From NCBI GenBank assembly GCA_015680685.1, contig MNCI01004325.1, positions 92,915 through 156,914 on the forward strand: a stretch of DNA of 64,000 nucleotides, in the 5' to 3' direction. Shown piece after piece: positions 11,297 through 24,115 of the stretch. Under the pieces are notes generated by a model. It did no database searches. It saw only the letters and a program-made list of their open reading frames with translations, and was not told the DNA's origin. Made by a program: the position numbers and the translations under genes. Origin of the DNA: Gnetum montanum. Lineage: Eukaryota; Streptophyta; Gnetopsida; Gnetales; Gnetaceae. Numbering within the stretch: the first letter of the stretch is position 1; the number at the start of each line of letters is the position of its first letter.

Positions 11297-12137
11297 TGAT
11301 GAGTCATGATTTTCCTAGCTCCAATATTAGATATCCAATATCAGAGCCCCAATATCGGATATTCGATATCAGGGGGTATGGGCTGACCTATAAATATAGC
11401 ACTTGGGTGCACGATTTGGACAATAGTTTTGCATTAGTTTTTCATAGTTTTGTTAATAAAGTAGGTAAAATCTTATAATTTTATTCTGTAATCTTATAGA
11501 ATAGTCAATGAGTTCCCATAGAGTGGATCTGAGTCAGTTTTATGGAGTCTTATTTGAGTGGTAATGCACCTAGACATATCCCATGAATGGCAATAAGATC
11601 AAGATTGATTCTTATTCATTGTAGCACTTTGACTTAGATTAGATTTACTTTTCATGCAATTTACTTTTCATGTACTTAGTTAATATTTATATTTTAATGC
11701 ATGCTAATTAATTAAGCACATAAGTATGATCACTTCGAACATGTGTATGACTCTTGGTAATCCTAGCAATGCTTAACGTTTGGTAACTCAGCAGCGTTAT
11801 ATGTGTTCAAGATGTGCATGCGAAGTGGGATTGAATACTTATTTTAGGGTAGTTAATTATTAATTAGTAATTAGATTAGTTGAATTAATTATAAATTGAG
11901 TTGCAACCTATTGTTAATTGTAGAACAATAAAATATAAAATAATAAAAATCATATGCCTCACTTTGGACTAAATCATACATGACAAAGCTACCACTAGTC
12001 CAAGTGGGAAGACAACGAACTGTGAAGGCATAGTGATCTAGATGCCACAACTAGTCCCATCCACAAAATTCAACTAAATCATGTGTGAATGCTTGTGATT
12101 CATATGGTTGGGCGTAGGGGTACCTCACCACTCATCA
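11297..12137 (+). repeat. 3' LTR of element A
   Basis: It is 841 bp with the same ends and the same internal order as 6111-6972: TATA at 11388, 'ttttgttaataaagta', 'gacaaagctaccactagtcc', and U5 end ctcatca. It is followed by the right TSD accct. Confidence 0.93.
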
Positions 12138-12142
12138 ACCCT

Positions 12143-15100
12143 TAATGCCATTTTTTTGAAGGTCCTAGGGATTTGAGATTGAGGTTGTTCTAGCTAAGAA
12201 TCCTTGGCTTTCCAATGGCAAAGATTTTTTGTAGCAAAAGTCATCTATATAATGTTATAACTAGCTGTGATCTTCAACAATGTCTAACTTGCCAATATTA
12301 TGTTCTCATTGAATAATTTTTGTTTACTGTGAATCTATCCTTGCATTAAAATCTTCATAAATAAATATTAATTTCTAAAGTTACATATAAATTAACTAAA
12401 AATCAAGTTAGTGTACCTTATATGCTTAGGTAAAAATTTGAGGCTTTGTAGTGAGTTTTTTGATGCTACATAGAGGATCTAAGGTTTTGCAAAAAGTTTT
12501 AGGAGGCTACGTAGAAGGTGAAAAATCTGAGACTATATCAAGACTATCTAAGGTTGTGTAAAGGATCTAAGGCTTTGCAAAGAAGTTTTTGATGTTGTGT
12601 AGCACCAATTACTAAATCTGAATTTCATGAGATTGCCACTCAATTGAAAGCCTTATTTAAAAGGAAAAACACTTTTAAAGATAGACATGAAACATTTATT
12701 TAGAATTAGAAACTGATTTCCAAATGAATTTAGTAACAAAAAGAAATACCTAAGAAGTAAAAGATGCTAATGAAAGAATAGATAGTAGTGATGGATCAGT
12801 ATAACAATGACCTTGAAACTCTTATTTTTACCATGAACATTATAGCTGCAAAGCAAGAGGCAATGTCTAGTCAACTAGAAATGGTGACACAATAATAAAT
12901 AATAGTAAAATGAATTACAAAACAATAAACAATAAGTAAAACTTGAAGCTCTAAATCAAATCAAAAAACTATACATGATATGAATGTAAGATAGAAATAG
13001 TTGCTGAAGCAATTCTTGAATGTGCTAAATCTTTGTGTGATTTAGTGAAAGAACAAAAAGAAAAAAGAAATATAACTTAAAATCATTGATTTGTAGGTGT
13101 TTTGGCAAGTTCATTAAAAAATATGATTTAAAAAAAAATTCATGATATCATAGCAAAAAACAAATACATCTAAACATCTTGCCTAATAAAATCTTGGATG
13201 CTTATCACATAGGATTCAAATTTGATAAAGTGAAAAAAAAAAAACATCATATTATTGTAAAATTTAGTGATTCAACTACTTGAGGAAAAGTTTGGTACAA
13301 CTATAGCAACTTGAAAGAAGAAAAAATTGGATAAATGAAGATGTCACAAAAGTAGGGCTTGCAAAGAAAACATAATAATGAAAAAAGCTAATAGTAGCAT
13401 GAGTAGAGGGTAAGGTAGCTTTTTTGAACACAGAGTATATTAAAGTAATCAAAGATAGGGCATTTTTAAAAACTTCTTGAATACTTTACATTGTGGAATT
13501 TTGAATATAGATGATGGAATTACCACTAAAATGACTGCACTATGTAATATTGGATTTTTAAAGAAGTTTGATATTTGTGGAGTAGTTGAAACTTAGAAAG
13601 AAAAATATTCTAAAAATTTTGATTTACTTGGTTTAACCAGAATAAGGACAGCAAGTGTTGTATCTCATAAATAGGAAAGACCATCATGAGGATTATCTTG
13701 TATTTTCAAAAATAAGACTTCAAAACATAATGAAGGTGAAAAATATTAATAAGTATAAGCAATGTATTTGGTTGAATATTTTTAAAGAAAATTTCTTCTA
13801 TTCCTTGCTTTTTATTACTTTTACCCATTGGATGTGACATCTTATTCAAATTTAGTTTCATAAAAGGAAAGATCCTTATGCAATACTTTTGTTAGAAGCT
13901 AATTTATTACCATTGGAAGTTGAAGCAATGTATCAGTTCTTAACATTCTCCTTTAAATATGAAATGAAGCTTTTTTATGTTTGAAGACCCATAGGATCTA
14001 GTATATAGATATTACATTTTCATAAAAAATAAAGATAGACTTTACAAATTGACTAAGCACCAATGGGGCTATAAAAAAGCATACAAGTTTTTTGCCATAA
14101 CATTATAACACTATCTCAAATGGGTAGTCATAATACAAGAGAGAAACATATGTAACTCATCTTCAAGGGCTCCTAATCTAGACAACCTATAAATACACTC
14201 TTCTTGGGGGAGTTAAATCTATCTTTCACTTAATATCATTTTGATACTTGATTGAAGTAGCAATTGAAAGATACTAAGCTTCTACATCTAGTTTATTAGA
14301 TCTAATGTGGTGTAAATAAAATTTTCTCTTTCCTTCCACATTAGATCACATTTTTATTAAAACTTTTGCTTAACTAGTTGGTGAATATGCTTAGGATTTT
14401 GTTGCACATGCTCCTACAAGATATTACATTTTTCAACCATTGTATTCCCTAAAAATACTAACCACAGTCTCTCAAATCCTTAATAATTGCTTTAGAGAAT
14501 TTATCTTTCCTTCAAATATGCAAACTATGAGTGCATGTAATGAATTGACACTTGAGTTTTGCTTCTAAGATAATAAATCACATTTACATCATAACATTGA
14601 GTAAGATGTTTGAATCTTCACCTTTAACTCATTGAAAAGAAAATTTTTTTATACTCTTTCAATATCTTTGCAAAGTTTAACATTAAGCCTAGGTCTCCAA
14701 ACAATGCATCCATATAATACAGTAGGATAGAAATAAAAGTAGTAATATGATCTTAAGATAGATATTTGAAAATCTCAATAATAGGGAGGGTTTCATGAAA
14801 ATCAATTATGGCTAAAAAAATAAGATGTTGATAATATTGATAGAATAATAAATTCAAAATAATCTTGCAATCTTGTTATAGAAAAATTTTGAAAAAAATA
14901 TTAAGATGAGGCAAAAATATAAAAAACATGATAAAATAAAATATCTACATGCAACACTTCTAATATTCATTAGAGCACTAATTATCAAAGTAAGAATGAG
15001 ATCACATCATATCTAAGTTGAGACTAGAAGATAGAATAATAAACAACATAAAGATAAAATATGTCAGCTGTATTTATTACAAGTGGTAGAAGATGATCAA

Positions 15101-16149
15101 CATGTATTATTAGAATGTTGCATAATAGATTTCTTTAGAAAAAAATGAAAAATCTCTAGTCATTCTTTATATGAACTATTAAAGCTACCAATATTCATTT
15201 TAGGAAATTATATAGAAGACATGTTCAAGTCATATGAATATTGGATTCATCTATTGTACTTATGATTTATTGCTATTGATGTATTTGGACAAGTTCATTT
15301 GTTTGATAGATCCTTTGAGTCTACATAGATGTAATAAAATATCAACATTAGTATATGGAAATAAAAATGCTTAATTACAACCTTATGAGATCATAAAGGT
15401 TCTATGGAACAAATTTTTTTAATACAGGGATCATCTTAGAAATAAGGCATATTGTGTGGTGATTCATGACTCTCCCTAGGTCATGGCTTCATGGTTAGTT
15501 GTGGGATTGCAGTTGTACATTGATTCTAATTAACCCTTAGGTCATGGTTTTCTTTGATACCAAATCTAATATCTCATCCCTGAATATCATGGAAAATGTC
15601 AAAGGTACTAAGTTTGACATTATTTGTAAGGAAAACTAACATTACAAACATCAAATATGCTTAACATTCAACATTATGCATAAAGAAAATAAGAAAAAAT
15701 TGCATAAGAAAAAGAAAAACTGCTTTATTAATGTGGAATAGTGTATTTTGGTCATGTTCTAAGTGTTCATTAGGGTTATATTCATTTGACATCTATTCCT
15801 TAAAGGCTATTTAGCAATTCCACCATAAGTAGACATGTAACTAGCTAGGACAAATGGCCAATCACCTTCCCATCCTACTTTACTCGACACCTATTACTCC
15901 CCTCTACTGACTCTGCAACTCTATGCAAATACAACCTCTAATGCTTGAGTGTAAATACCTTCGGTCAAATCCCCATAGGTCACCTTAAAAGGCATGTTGA
16001 TTATTATAATGTGCCCTTTCATGTCTTAATTATAACTTGCCATTTTGGGTCTTATTATAATAGTTATGACACTTGTTATGAAGATACATCATCTTCGTTA
16101 TGCAACATCACCATTTGAGAATGGGGACATCACAAATTTTTATAAGTAG
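12143..16149. other. unassigned AT-rich stretch, probably old transposon debris
   Basis: No domain is recognised in six frames. A TATA-like cctataaatac at about 14187-14197 is followed by 'actcttcttggggg', which looks like an LTR promoter on the + strand. A 12-bp perfect inverted repeat (gatctaatgtgg) has arms at 14299-14310 and 14336-14347. A-rich runs are frequent. LTR boundaries could not be defined. Confidence 0.35.
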
Positions 16150-17515
16150 CATATTTCTCTTATAACAAAATGGATTGCAAAGTGTATTAATAGAGATGCT
16201 ATTTGGATGCTCCTTTTAAGAAATAGACTTATGCAAGGAAAACCTAAGAATGATAACAATTGGTCTTCTAATAACCTTCTTCACTATTTTCTTTTTTCTC
16301 ATATTATTTCTTTTCTTAGCTTTTCAATTCTTTAAAAAAATTTGGAAGACATGGTGCAAGCTTAGTAAATACTAGAATTACAATTGTATTACAATTTCAA
16401 AAGATAAGCTTAAGAAAATTAGCCGATGGTGGTTTCCTTTTAATGAATCTTGTATTACTAATGCATCTAGATTGTGTACCACTTGGAGAAACTTTGGTAT
16501 CACTATAGTTTCTTATTTTAGTATGCATGATAGATGGATTACTTGGAATGAAGCTTCTAGCCTTTATGGCTTAAATAGAAAAAGAATTTTAAAAAATTAA
16601 TTTTTAATCTTAAGAATTTTATAAATTTAACAATAGTATGCACTAGTCAAGATATTTTTTGGAAGGATGGTTTATTTTTTATTTTAATTTGAAAGTTGCT
16701 TAAGAGATTATTATAAATAACGATTTTATTCATAACAAATTCAATAAGGCCTATAAAGTGCAATTATCATCACATTTTTGGATGAAGGAAATGAAAGATA
16801 TTTGAAAAGCTCCTACATTTCCTAAAATTTGTATTTTTTATGGTGTCTTATTTGTTAAGGTGTTGCTATTGACACTCATCTTAAACATATAAGAAATGTT
16901 TCTCCTTGTTGTCCTCTTTGTAAAATTGAAGACTCATTTTCTCATGTTTTTTTTTGAGTATCTTATTATTGCTCAACATGCTTGGAAATGGAGATCCAAA
17001 ATTTATAACAACTTTCAACCAAGCATCAATGATGTCATTCTTGATGATTAGCCTACATTATCTACTTCCTTTCTTTGCATTTGGAAATGTCATTGATCTC
17101 TTATTCTCTACTCTATTTGGAAGCTTTAGTTTGCATTTATTTTCTAGTAATAAGATAAATATGACCTCTCTTCATGAGTCAAATACTAGATTTCCAAAGA
17201 TGTCACTTTTTAGCTACAACTTAAGCAAAAACACTTATAGTGAAAGTTGAACAATTAATTTACTTTCTACAGTATTAATTTCTTTTTGTTTTTGAGGCTT
17301 AAGGATGAGAAGCTTTCAACCTTTGTTGCTATTTGTTCTTTATCTATGATTGATATATTCTTTTATCTTTAAAGATTTTTCTCTATCTCTTTATAAGAAA
17401 CCTAGTGAAAACTAATGAGGGCACTTTTGAATAAGGGCAAGGCTTAATCCTTTTTCTATCCTAGAGGGGAGGCTTTTCAAGATTAGTTGTCAATATGAAA
17501 ATCTAAAAATGCATC
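16150..17515 (+). pseudogene. element B: 3' fragment of a plant LINE (ORF2 C-terminus)
   Basis: The frame around 16880-16990 reads 'SPCCPLCKIEDSFSHVFF', the zinc-binding CPLC...SxxHxF signature of the zf-RVT domain after reverse transcriptase in plant LINEs. Upstream, 'KWI.KCINRDAIW' (about 16165) and a W-rich block (16410-16560) fit the same C-terminal region. The end at about 17415-17470 resembles plant LINE 3' ends ('gaataagggcaaggcttaat'). EN and most of RT are absent, as expected for 5' truncation. Element C inserted at 17515. Confidence 0.7.
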
Positions 17516-18250
17516 TAATGAGTGGTGGTGTAATCCAACACCCAACCATATAAGTCACGGGTGTGCATGTGTGACCAGATAGAATTCATGGACAAGGCAA
17601 TGTGATTATGCTAATAACTAGTTAAAGTTCAGATTGTTATCTTTCCACTTGAGCTAGTGAAATATAAAGGTATGGTTTAACTCATGATGAGGTATAAGAT
17701 AAGTGATGTTGTGTTGACCATGTCTCCTAGATACAAAGGTAAATTATGGTAATAATTCTAAGTCTAAGGAAAATAGTAAAACAATCTACTCTAGCCTTGT
17801 GGGATGAGAATATGTTCCTAGCTTGCTATACATGCCTTGGGCTTATGTAACTATTATTGGGATTGCCAAGTGAGTTCACTACTGAGTGAATCAAATGAAA
17901 CCACTATTGGGTTAAAAAACCATTACACTTAAATGCTCGAAACTAGTCTTACTCATTCCACTTTATGAATGAACAAGTAAAGTACTTGGAAATGTAAATG
18001 ATTAAGTTAAGAGAATAGTAGAAACTATGCTAAGTAAAACAATAAAGCTAAGGGGATGCTACAATGATGAAAAGAAATCTTAATCTTTATTTCAGTCATA
18101 CTTGTGCCCAAGTACAAAACACTTGAATAAAGATTTCAAACAATTACTTCACATCACACTGTAGGCATTTACTTTATTGCTAAGCTACAAATCTAAATTG
18201 CAAGAGTATCAGTGCATGTTAACTAAATTTTTATTTAGATCATGTGCCTA
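17516..18250 (-). repeat. 3' LTR of element C (U3 missing)
   Basis: It aligns along its length with 25841-26570, sharing for example 'ggtatggtttaactcatg', 'gtgatgttgtgttgaccatg' and 'gtaaatgattaagttaagag'. Similarity stops at about 18250, just before the position of the TATA box and U3 in the right LTR. The U3 and purine tract have therefore been lost or replaced (18251-18370). Confidence 0.85.
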
Positions 18251-18369
18251 TATACATTACTAACGAACTATATACATGAATCTTGAATGTCGCAGTGGTG
18301 TGTTACAAAAATTAAACCAAGATATGACATAAAAACTTTAACAATAAACAAAATCTGGATGAAGCTTAA

Positions 18370-21250
18370 TGTAGTGTTATGTGGTGCTTGGTGGTGGTGG
18401 CTCTTCCATTGGTTGCTTTCCCTTGTTGTTAGGCTTTTGGAATTTATATCGATTTAGGAGTGCTCGAATCTTTTCTTCTTCTATTCTTGGGTCATGCACC
18501 ATTAATGCTTATTTTGCAATATGTGATGGAGCAAGTAAATCCCACAGACATGCCAGTTATAGAAATATCTAATTGGATTTAACGCATCATGTCATAAACT
18601 ATCTTCTCTCTTCTTCAAATGTTATGGCTTTTTCTCTTAATTCATGATAATATGATAGTCTCCTAGCCAGGTTCATTGCTACATCTTTTTATCCCTAGTA
18701 GCCAACCTTTACTACTTCTAATTTAGAGTTCACTATCTAAATTTTTTGTAAAGCATCTTTATGATCTGTAAACTCTTTCTTGTACAAGGCATATGTGGCT
18801 GCTACTTGTTCTAGTTCATTTCTTGGCCTACCTACTATTAACATGGCTAGGTTAGTGTAACAAAGGTTAGCTAAGCCCATGTATTCTTTCAGATCCTCAA
18901 TTTATAAGTCTTTATTATTGACTTTCGCCTAGTAGACATGGGCATAACTATCTAGAATGGGCTACCAATCTAGGTTTTATGCTAATATGGAACTAATTCT
19001 AACCTTCTCCATCTAGATCTTCTTTTTATTAATCTAGTTGTACATCCCCACCTAACCACAAAAGCATTTTTTGAGCCTTTCATGTTTCTTTGCCTTATTT
19101 TGCCATGCGCTAATTTCAATAGCTGACTTATGGTAGATAGTGTGTACCTCCTCCATTGAGAGTGTTCAATTTTTCTCATGCGAAGCAATTCATGTCTTGG
19201 TTAACCCTCACCAGTTGTTCTCTTAATTAGTGGATGCCTTCCTCTAAAATGTTCTTCTGTTTCTTCATAGTGGTCAACCACATATTGTCTGCAGTGAGTT
19301 GTTTGTTCTCTTCTTGGGCTATGGTGATTGCCTTAGCATGTGCATATGTTTGGGCTTTAGCTACTAAGGCGTTCCACATTGCTTCAATCTTCTCATTCTC
19401 TATTTGCTTGTTATGATCAATCAAGTGATTCATTTGTTCTATTTTGAACTACTCTAGCTAGTTAGATGTAATGAATTACATGGGACCTTTGCATTCAGCT
19501 CTTAGGGCTACAAGATCTTTCTATAATCTAAGAAGTTTATCTTCTACATGCTTTTCCCTAGTCTCTGACATGATCAATTTACCCGTTTTGGCAATTATTT
19601 TTGATTGTACTATAGTGACATCACTTAGAATGTCAAAAAGTGTTGTCTTCACTTGTCTAGTTTGCAACAGTCAGTCTATCACATCTTCATGCTCTGCAGG
19701 AATCATCGAGGTTCTAGCTAACATTTGAACATATTTGGCTCTAGTTAGATCTACCAAGGGCACAACTAGTACATGAAGAACTCTTTGATGTGATCAGTCA
19801 TCACCTCTATTGCTCTTGCTGCATCCTGGTGCTACATTATCACACTTGTGGCTCCTTCTCCAGTCACTAACATCACTTGGAACAATGCAATGTTCCCAGA
19901 GATTTTTTATGACCATTAAGCCTCTCCTCCTAATTACAATAAGATTTTTCTACTTACTGGATTTGTAGAAACTATGGGCTAAATAGAATTGTCAATAACT
20001 CTGTAAAGATTGGCCTCCTCCCTTATTCCCTTGCTAATGCTCTCTACAATCTATTACAAATGACTCACTGATGGTCTATAGTCCTACGATGGTGGTGGTG
20101 GAACTTGCTATTGTTGTTGTTGTTACTCTTGCTGCTATTACTATTCTTGTTGCTAGCCACTAAGACCTACTTGTTGTTGTTGTTGTTCAATCTGTGTGGT
20201 TTCTCTAGTGCCAGTTTGTTCCTCACACTGGTCCTTCTTAAGTGATGCTAGTTTGAGCAGTTCAGCATATGAGGCATTTTAGGCATTTTTTGGAATGTCA
20301 TTGGTGTACCCCATGATTCCAACTAATTTTCATAGCTTCCTGATAAGGCAAGGAAATGGAAGTGTTGGCTTCCCTACCTTCCTTTTTTCAAACTACCTCT
20401 AGATCTCCATAAAGTAGAGTTCTACAATGTTGGTGCTGTATTTTCCCATCAGGATCACACTTCCTTTGGTCACATAGGTAGATAATTTATTTAGACCTTT
20501 TTTTTGGGAAAAATTAATATGTGCCAATTTTGAAGTAAATTCTTTCCTCCAAAGCTAACTCTTTATATCACTTATCTTCTTTGCCATATGCATGCTTCAG
20601 CCATAGTTTTCTAGTTTTAGCATCTAATCTAGTGGACGCCATAGTTTTCTAGTTTTAGCATCTGATCTAGTGGACAAATGTGCTACCCTCACCCCTTCAT
20701 TGGATATGTTGAGAGCTTCTATTATCACCTTGATTGGATATGACACACAAACTCCTTTGATGTTGACAATGGTGCCTTCTTCTTTATTATGCCAAAATTG
20801 ATAGGTTTTCCCAAGGTATCATTCACTACTATCTAAAAGGATGAACCATAGTGGTGATGCTTGGATTTGCATCTTTACTACTTCCGAAACAAATTTTATG
20901 AATGGACCAAAGTTCATCTCCATAATTAATGTAGTTTGAATTGACTTCTCTTAGATAGCTTGGAGATAGTCTTGTGACAACATGAGGCATTATTCTTGTA
21001 CGTATGGTTCTGCTACCTCTCCTTGGGCTAATTGTCTAGTGGCAAGAGTTTCCTAATGAATGCTAAAGGATTGGGATTCTTGCTCCACATGTTCTAGTTC
21101 TTGTCCTTAAGTTCAACCTCTAGCTTGGCCTCTTGGTCATTTGCTTGCACCCTATGAGGGTCCTCCTTGTGCTCCTTTGTTTTGGACCATCTATAATCAT
21201 TCAAGGATTTGGGATGACTAAGGTTTTTTCATTTATTGTTAACAATTCTA
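18370..21250 (-). pseudogene. ORF3 relic of element C (extra ORF downstream of pol)
   Basis: Read leftward from about 21230, a long stop-broken frame shows an N-terminal block with 'YRW', a Gln-rich tract (CAA/CAG runs at about 20100-20200), a coiled-coil-like segment (19227-19433: 'ENEKIEAMWNALVAKA', 'AQEENKQLTADN') and a conserved C-terminal block with 'NLAMLI' (about 18835-18861) and an 'EEEKIRALL' motif (about 18457-18486). The same blocks occur in the same order in E (33940-36950). It occupies the env position of Athila elements. I do not recognise a known domain. A 38-bp duplication at 20600-20675 shifts its frame. Confidence 0.65.
20600..20675 (-). repeat. 38-bp tandem duplication inside ORF3 of C
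   Basis: Two adjacent copies of a 38-bp unit starting gccatagttttctagtttta differ at one base (a/g). The length is not a multiple of three, so it adds a frameshift to ORF3. Confidence 0.9.
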
Positions 21251-21739
21251 TACCTTACTCATATCCTTAGTTACATTAACTTCTTTGTTCATTATGATTA
21301 CAGAGTTAGAAAAAGGTTTTTGAAAAGAAACCCCATAAGTGTTATTCTCTGTATAACCCTTTATAATTATATAATTTGTTCTTATGCATAACTCATAATA
21401 ATGGTTATGGTTCCTTAAGAGCATTATTTAAGTGTTCTGCCATTAATATGATTGATTTTTCATTAAAAATTTCAAGTTTCCCTTAATACTTACCCTTAAA
21501 ATACCTTTCGAGTTTAGCAATTTTCAAAAACAAAAATGGCTCAAATTTTCCTCACTAGCACCTCCTCTAACTAAGATGAGCACTTTGGGCTCAAATAGAT
21601 TCAAAAAATATGAAAATTGAAGCAATAATGTGCAAGTTATGGCTTGGGGAAGCTAGGAGGTCAAAGCTTAAATTAGAAAAGAAAATTGGAAAAACTTCTT
21701 TGGCTTCAAATGAAAAATGATGGAAAAATTAGCTTAGTC

Positions 21740-21830
21740 CCCACCTATTTATACTTTTTATTTGACCTGACATTAGGGATCCAATATTGAAGGGGCCCCG
21801 ATATCAAATGTGAAATTTGCAATTTCCTCT
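21740..21830 (-). promoter_or_regulatory. internal U3-like promoter block of element C
   Basis: On the minus strand, 'gatatcggggcccc' and 'caatattggatcc' are followed by a TATA box (reverse complement of cctatttatac at 21744-21754). The same words and order make up U3 of the C 5' LTR (26558-26645). It lies about 500 bp upstream of the inferred ORF3 start. A role as subgenomic promoter for ORF3 is inferred. Confidence 0.55.
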
Positions 21831-23440
21831 TTAGTTTTGATGATTAGAAAATGAATCTTTTTGAAAGTTTGGAAGGTCTAACGCATATTTAGAGGATCTC
21901 AAGTGATGGATGATGCATATTTTGTTAAAGCTTTGGCACAAATAGTGTGTACAGAAGGAATCTCGGGCTACAAAATTTCATGAAGTGTTGATATGAGGGA
22001 TAAGAAGGCTCATTTGTCCATGTTATTAGAATGAATAGTTTGAATGATATGGGAAATTTTTATTGATGTTGGAAGGTTTAAGATGATGTGGAATTGCTAG
22101 ACAAGTATAAGATACAATAGTTATACAATTGGATCCTCCTGAAAGCAAGCTCCAGCCCTTAATGCCCTTGTATAACCAAACTTAAAGTGTTCTTAAGCAC
22201 TTAAGGAGTTGAATGTAACACATACTTGTTTAGCAAAACATACATGTTAGTACCACTAAATTAAGAAAATGACTCTATGTTACACAAAACCACAAGGTAT
22301 GATTATTCATATAGTGAGATGAGATGAACTTAGAAGGGATTGCAAAAATTAAGATGTGAGGTATCTTACCATAGGAATAATGAATTCTTATGTTTTATTA
22401 GTGATTAAAGTAATCATTAGCCTGTTTGTACAAGATTAAAACCAAGTCTAGACCACATTCTAGTGACATTGCATTGTCTCAAATCTTGGAATTACAATCA
22501 TAAAATTACCTTCATGGCACTTTTTATTTTTTAGATTTCTAAGAAGCCACCTACCTTCAAGCATGGGTAACATGTCTTTCTAGTGGGATCCATAGAAATT
22601 TATTTTGTGCTTTTTTATTTTTATCTATGTCAACCTTACCAAAGGACTACCTTCAGGCATGGGTAACATGTCATTCCAGTGACATGGTAAGATAGCACTT
22701 ATTATACTCTTACTCCCATTTTTCATTAGATCTACAAGGATATAATACAACCTAGGCAATCATGATAGAACTCACAAAAGTAATCCAAGAGAGTCCATAA
22801 ATTCCCTTGATGTCACATGCTTTACATTCCCACTTAGTTCTTCACTTTTCGATTCAGGCATAATGATCACAAGTTTATTTTTATTTGTATGATGAAAAGA
22901 ATATCATTATGGCCATGGTGAGAGCCTCTTATTAATGGAATGAATGGATGGATGGTGTGGGCTTGCTGCTTAAATAATCAATTCCTAATGACTTGATAAC
23001 ATAGAGAAATTTTCACTTTATTGGGCTACATCTTGCCTTATTCATAATGTGCTTTATTAACAATCAAAATTATTTACAAAGGAAATGAAAAAAAAGTATG
23101 AAAAAGATAGTAAGAATTGGAAAAATATGTTAGAAAAATGAAAAATATCAAAGAATGAAAAATTAGTAAAGAATTGAAAAATATCAAAGAATATAAAAAA
23201 TTCAAGAAACAAAAAATAGTATAAAAGAATGGGAAAATATCAAAGAATAAGTAAAATGAAAAGAAAATGAAAAGTTCAGTAAGTACCTACAATGCCATAT
23301 TAACATCCCCATGACTATCATTAGGATCGATTAAATGGAAGATAGAATAAGTAGAGGACTATTGGGTAGGTTTGATAGATTTCATGGAATATTCATGATA
23401 GAGTTTGACCTATTGGATATTGACAAGGATGAGCTTATGT
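21831..23440 (-). other. non-coding spacer between IN and the internal promoter of C
   Basis: No coding frame is recognised. The conserved motif 'ttcaagcatgggtaacatgt' occurs at about 22557 and again, as 'ttcaggcatgggtaacatgt', at about 22652, each followed by c-t-t-t/a-t-t and 'ccagtg'-like bases. The reverse complement occurs once in A (about 9866-9891). An A-rich tract with 'gaaaaatatcaaagaa' repeats lies at 23080-23270. Confidence 0.5.
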
Positions 23441-23449
23441 GAGTAAGAT

Positions 23450-24110
23450 GGGTGATAGATATGTAAGGCACCTGATGGATAAGTGTCTTGCATAATGTAT
23501 GGTCCCTCCCAAAGTGTCTGAAACTTAGCTTTTTGGGGTAAATGACTAGGGTTATATCACCTAGTTGTATAGTTACATGTTTTATCCATGTATTGTGTCT
23601 TATTTTGAAGTAATGCTTGTACTACCTCTACCCACTTGGTATAGTAATCCATAGTCACAATGATGTACACTTTTCCATTTGACATTGGTTGAATAGACCC
23701 CATAAAATCAATTTCCATATGTCAACAGGTTCTAGCAACTATGGCCCTTCCTATCTAGTCATCATTCCTCCATCTCTTTGGCAACATTTACAACATTGTG
23801 CAAAAGTATGGGCATCTCTAAACAAGGTAGGCTAAAAGTAACCTACCATCATCAGCTTGAGTGCTGCTCTACTCCCTGTATAGTGGCCACCACATGGGCC
23901 TTCATGTGTGTCCTGTAAAACTTTCTGTTAGTCATATTTTGACACACACCATCTAATAAGCCCATTTGCACAAATCTTATATAGATTTCCATATATTTTT
24001 TTACCCTATGAAGGAATCGCTCATATTTTTTTCTACTTCATTCACCAAGGAGCACTTGTATTGATAAATATGTCAAGTACTCTAGAATCCATGGCTTTCC
24101 TATTGAGTTT
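23450..24110 (-). pseudogene. integrase relic of element C
   Basis: Minus-strand frames show the start of the integrase core, with 'IDFMGSIQPMSNGK' and 'VTMDYYTKWVE' at about 23620-23730, preceded by the remains of the HHCC zinc-binding region (23740-23890). Immediately after TKWVE the sequence passes to C-terminal integrase text ('GRDHTLCKTL', 'ISITHLT', 23450-23520). Most of the catalytic core with its second D and E is therefore deleted. In E the corresponding part is present at 39600-39790. Confidence 0.65.
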
Positions 24111-24115
24111 ACAAC

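Larger units (their letters stand above)
6111..12137 (+). mobile_element. element A: Athila-like Ty3/gypsy LTR retrotransposon lacking pol
   Basis: Two direct LTRs (6111-6972 and 11297-12137) start with tgatgagtca and end with ctcatca. They are flanked by a perfect 5-bp TSD, accct, at 6106-6110 and 12138-12142. The ~4.3-kb internal region carries a decayed tRNA-Asp primer-binding site, gag remains with an Athila-type zinc-knuckle motif, a long non-coding part and a purine tract before the 3' LTR. No protease, RT, RNase H or integrase is recognisable. It is therefore a non-autonomous deletion form of the family represented by C, E and F. The LTRs have diverged clearly (roughly 10-15% by eye), so the insertion is old. 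Confidence 0.93.

Noticed and set aside
19234-19728. + strand frames with hydrophobic stretches
   Set aside because: Antisense to the coiled-coil part of ORF3 in C; the minus strand is the conserved one.
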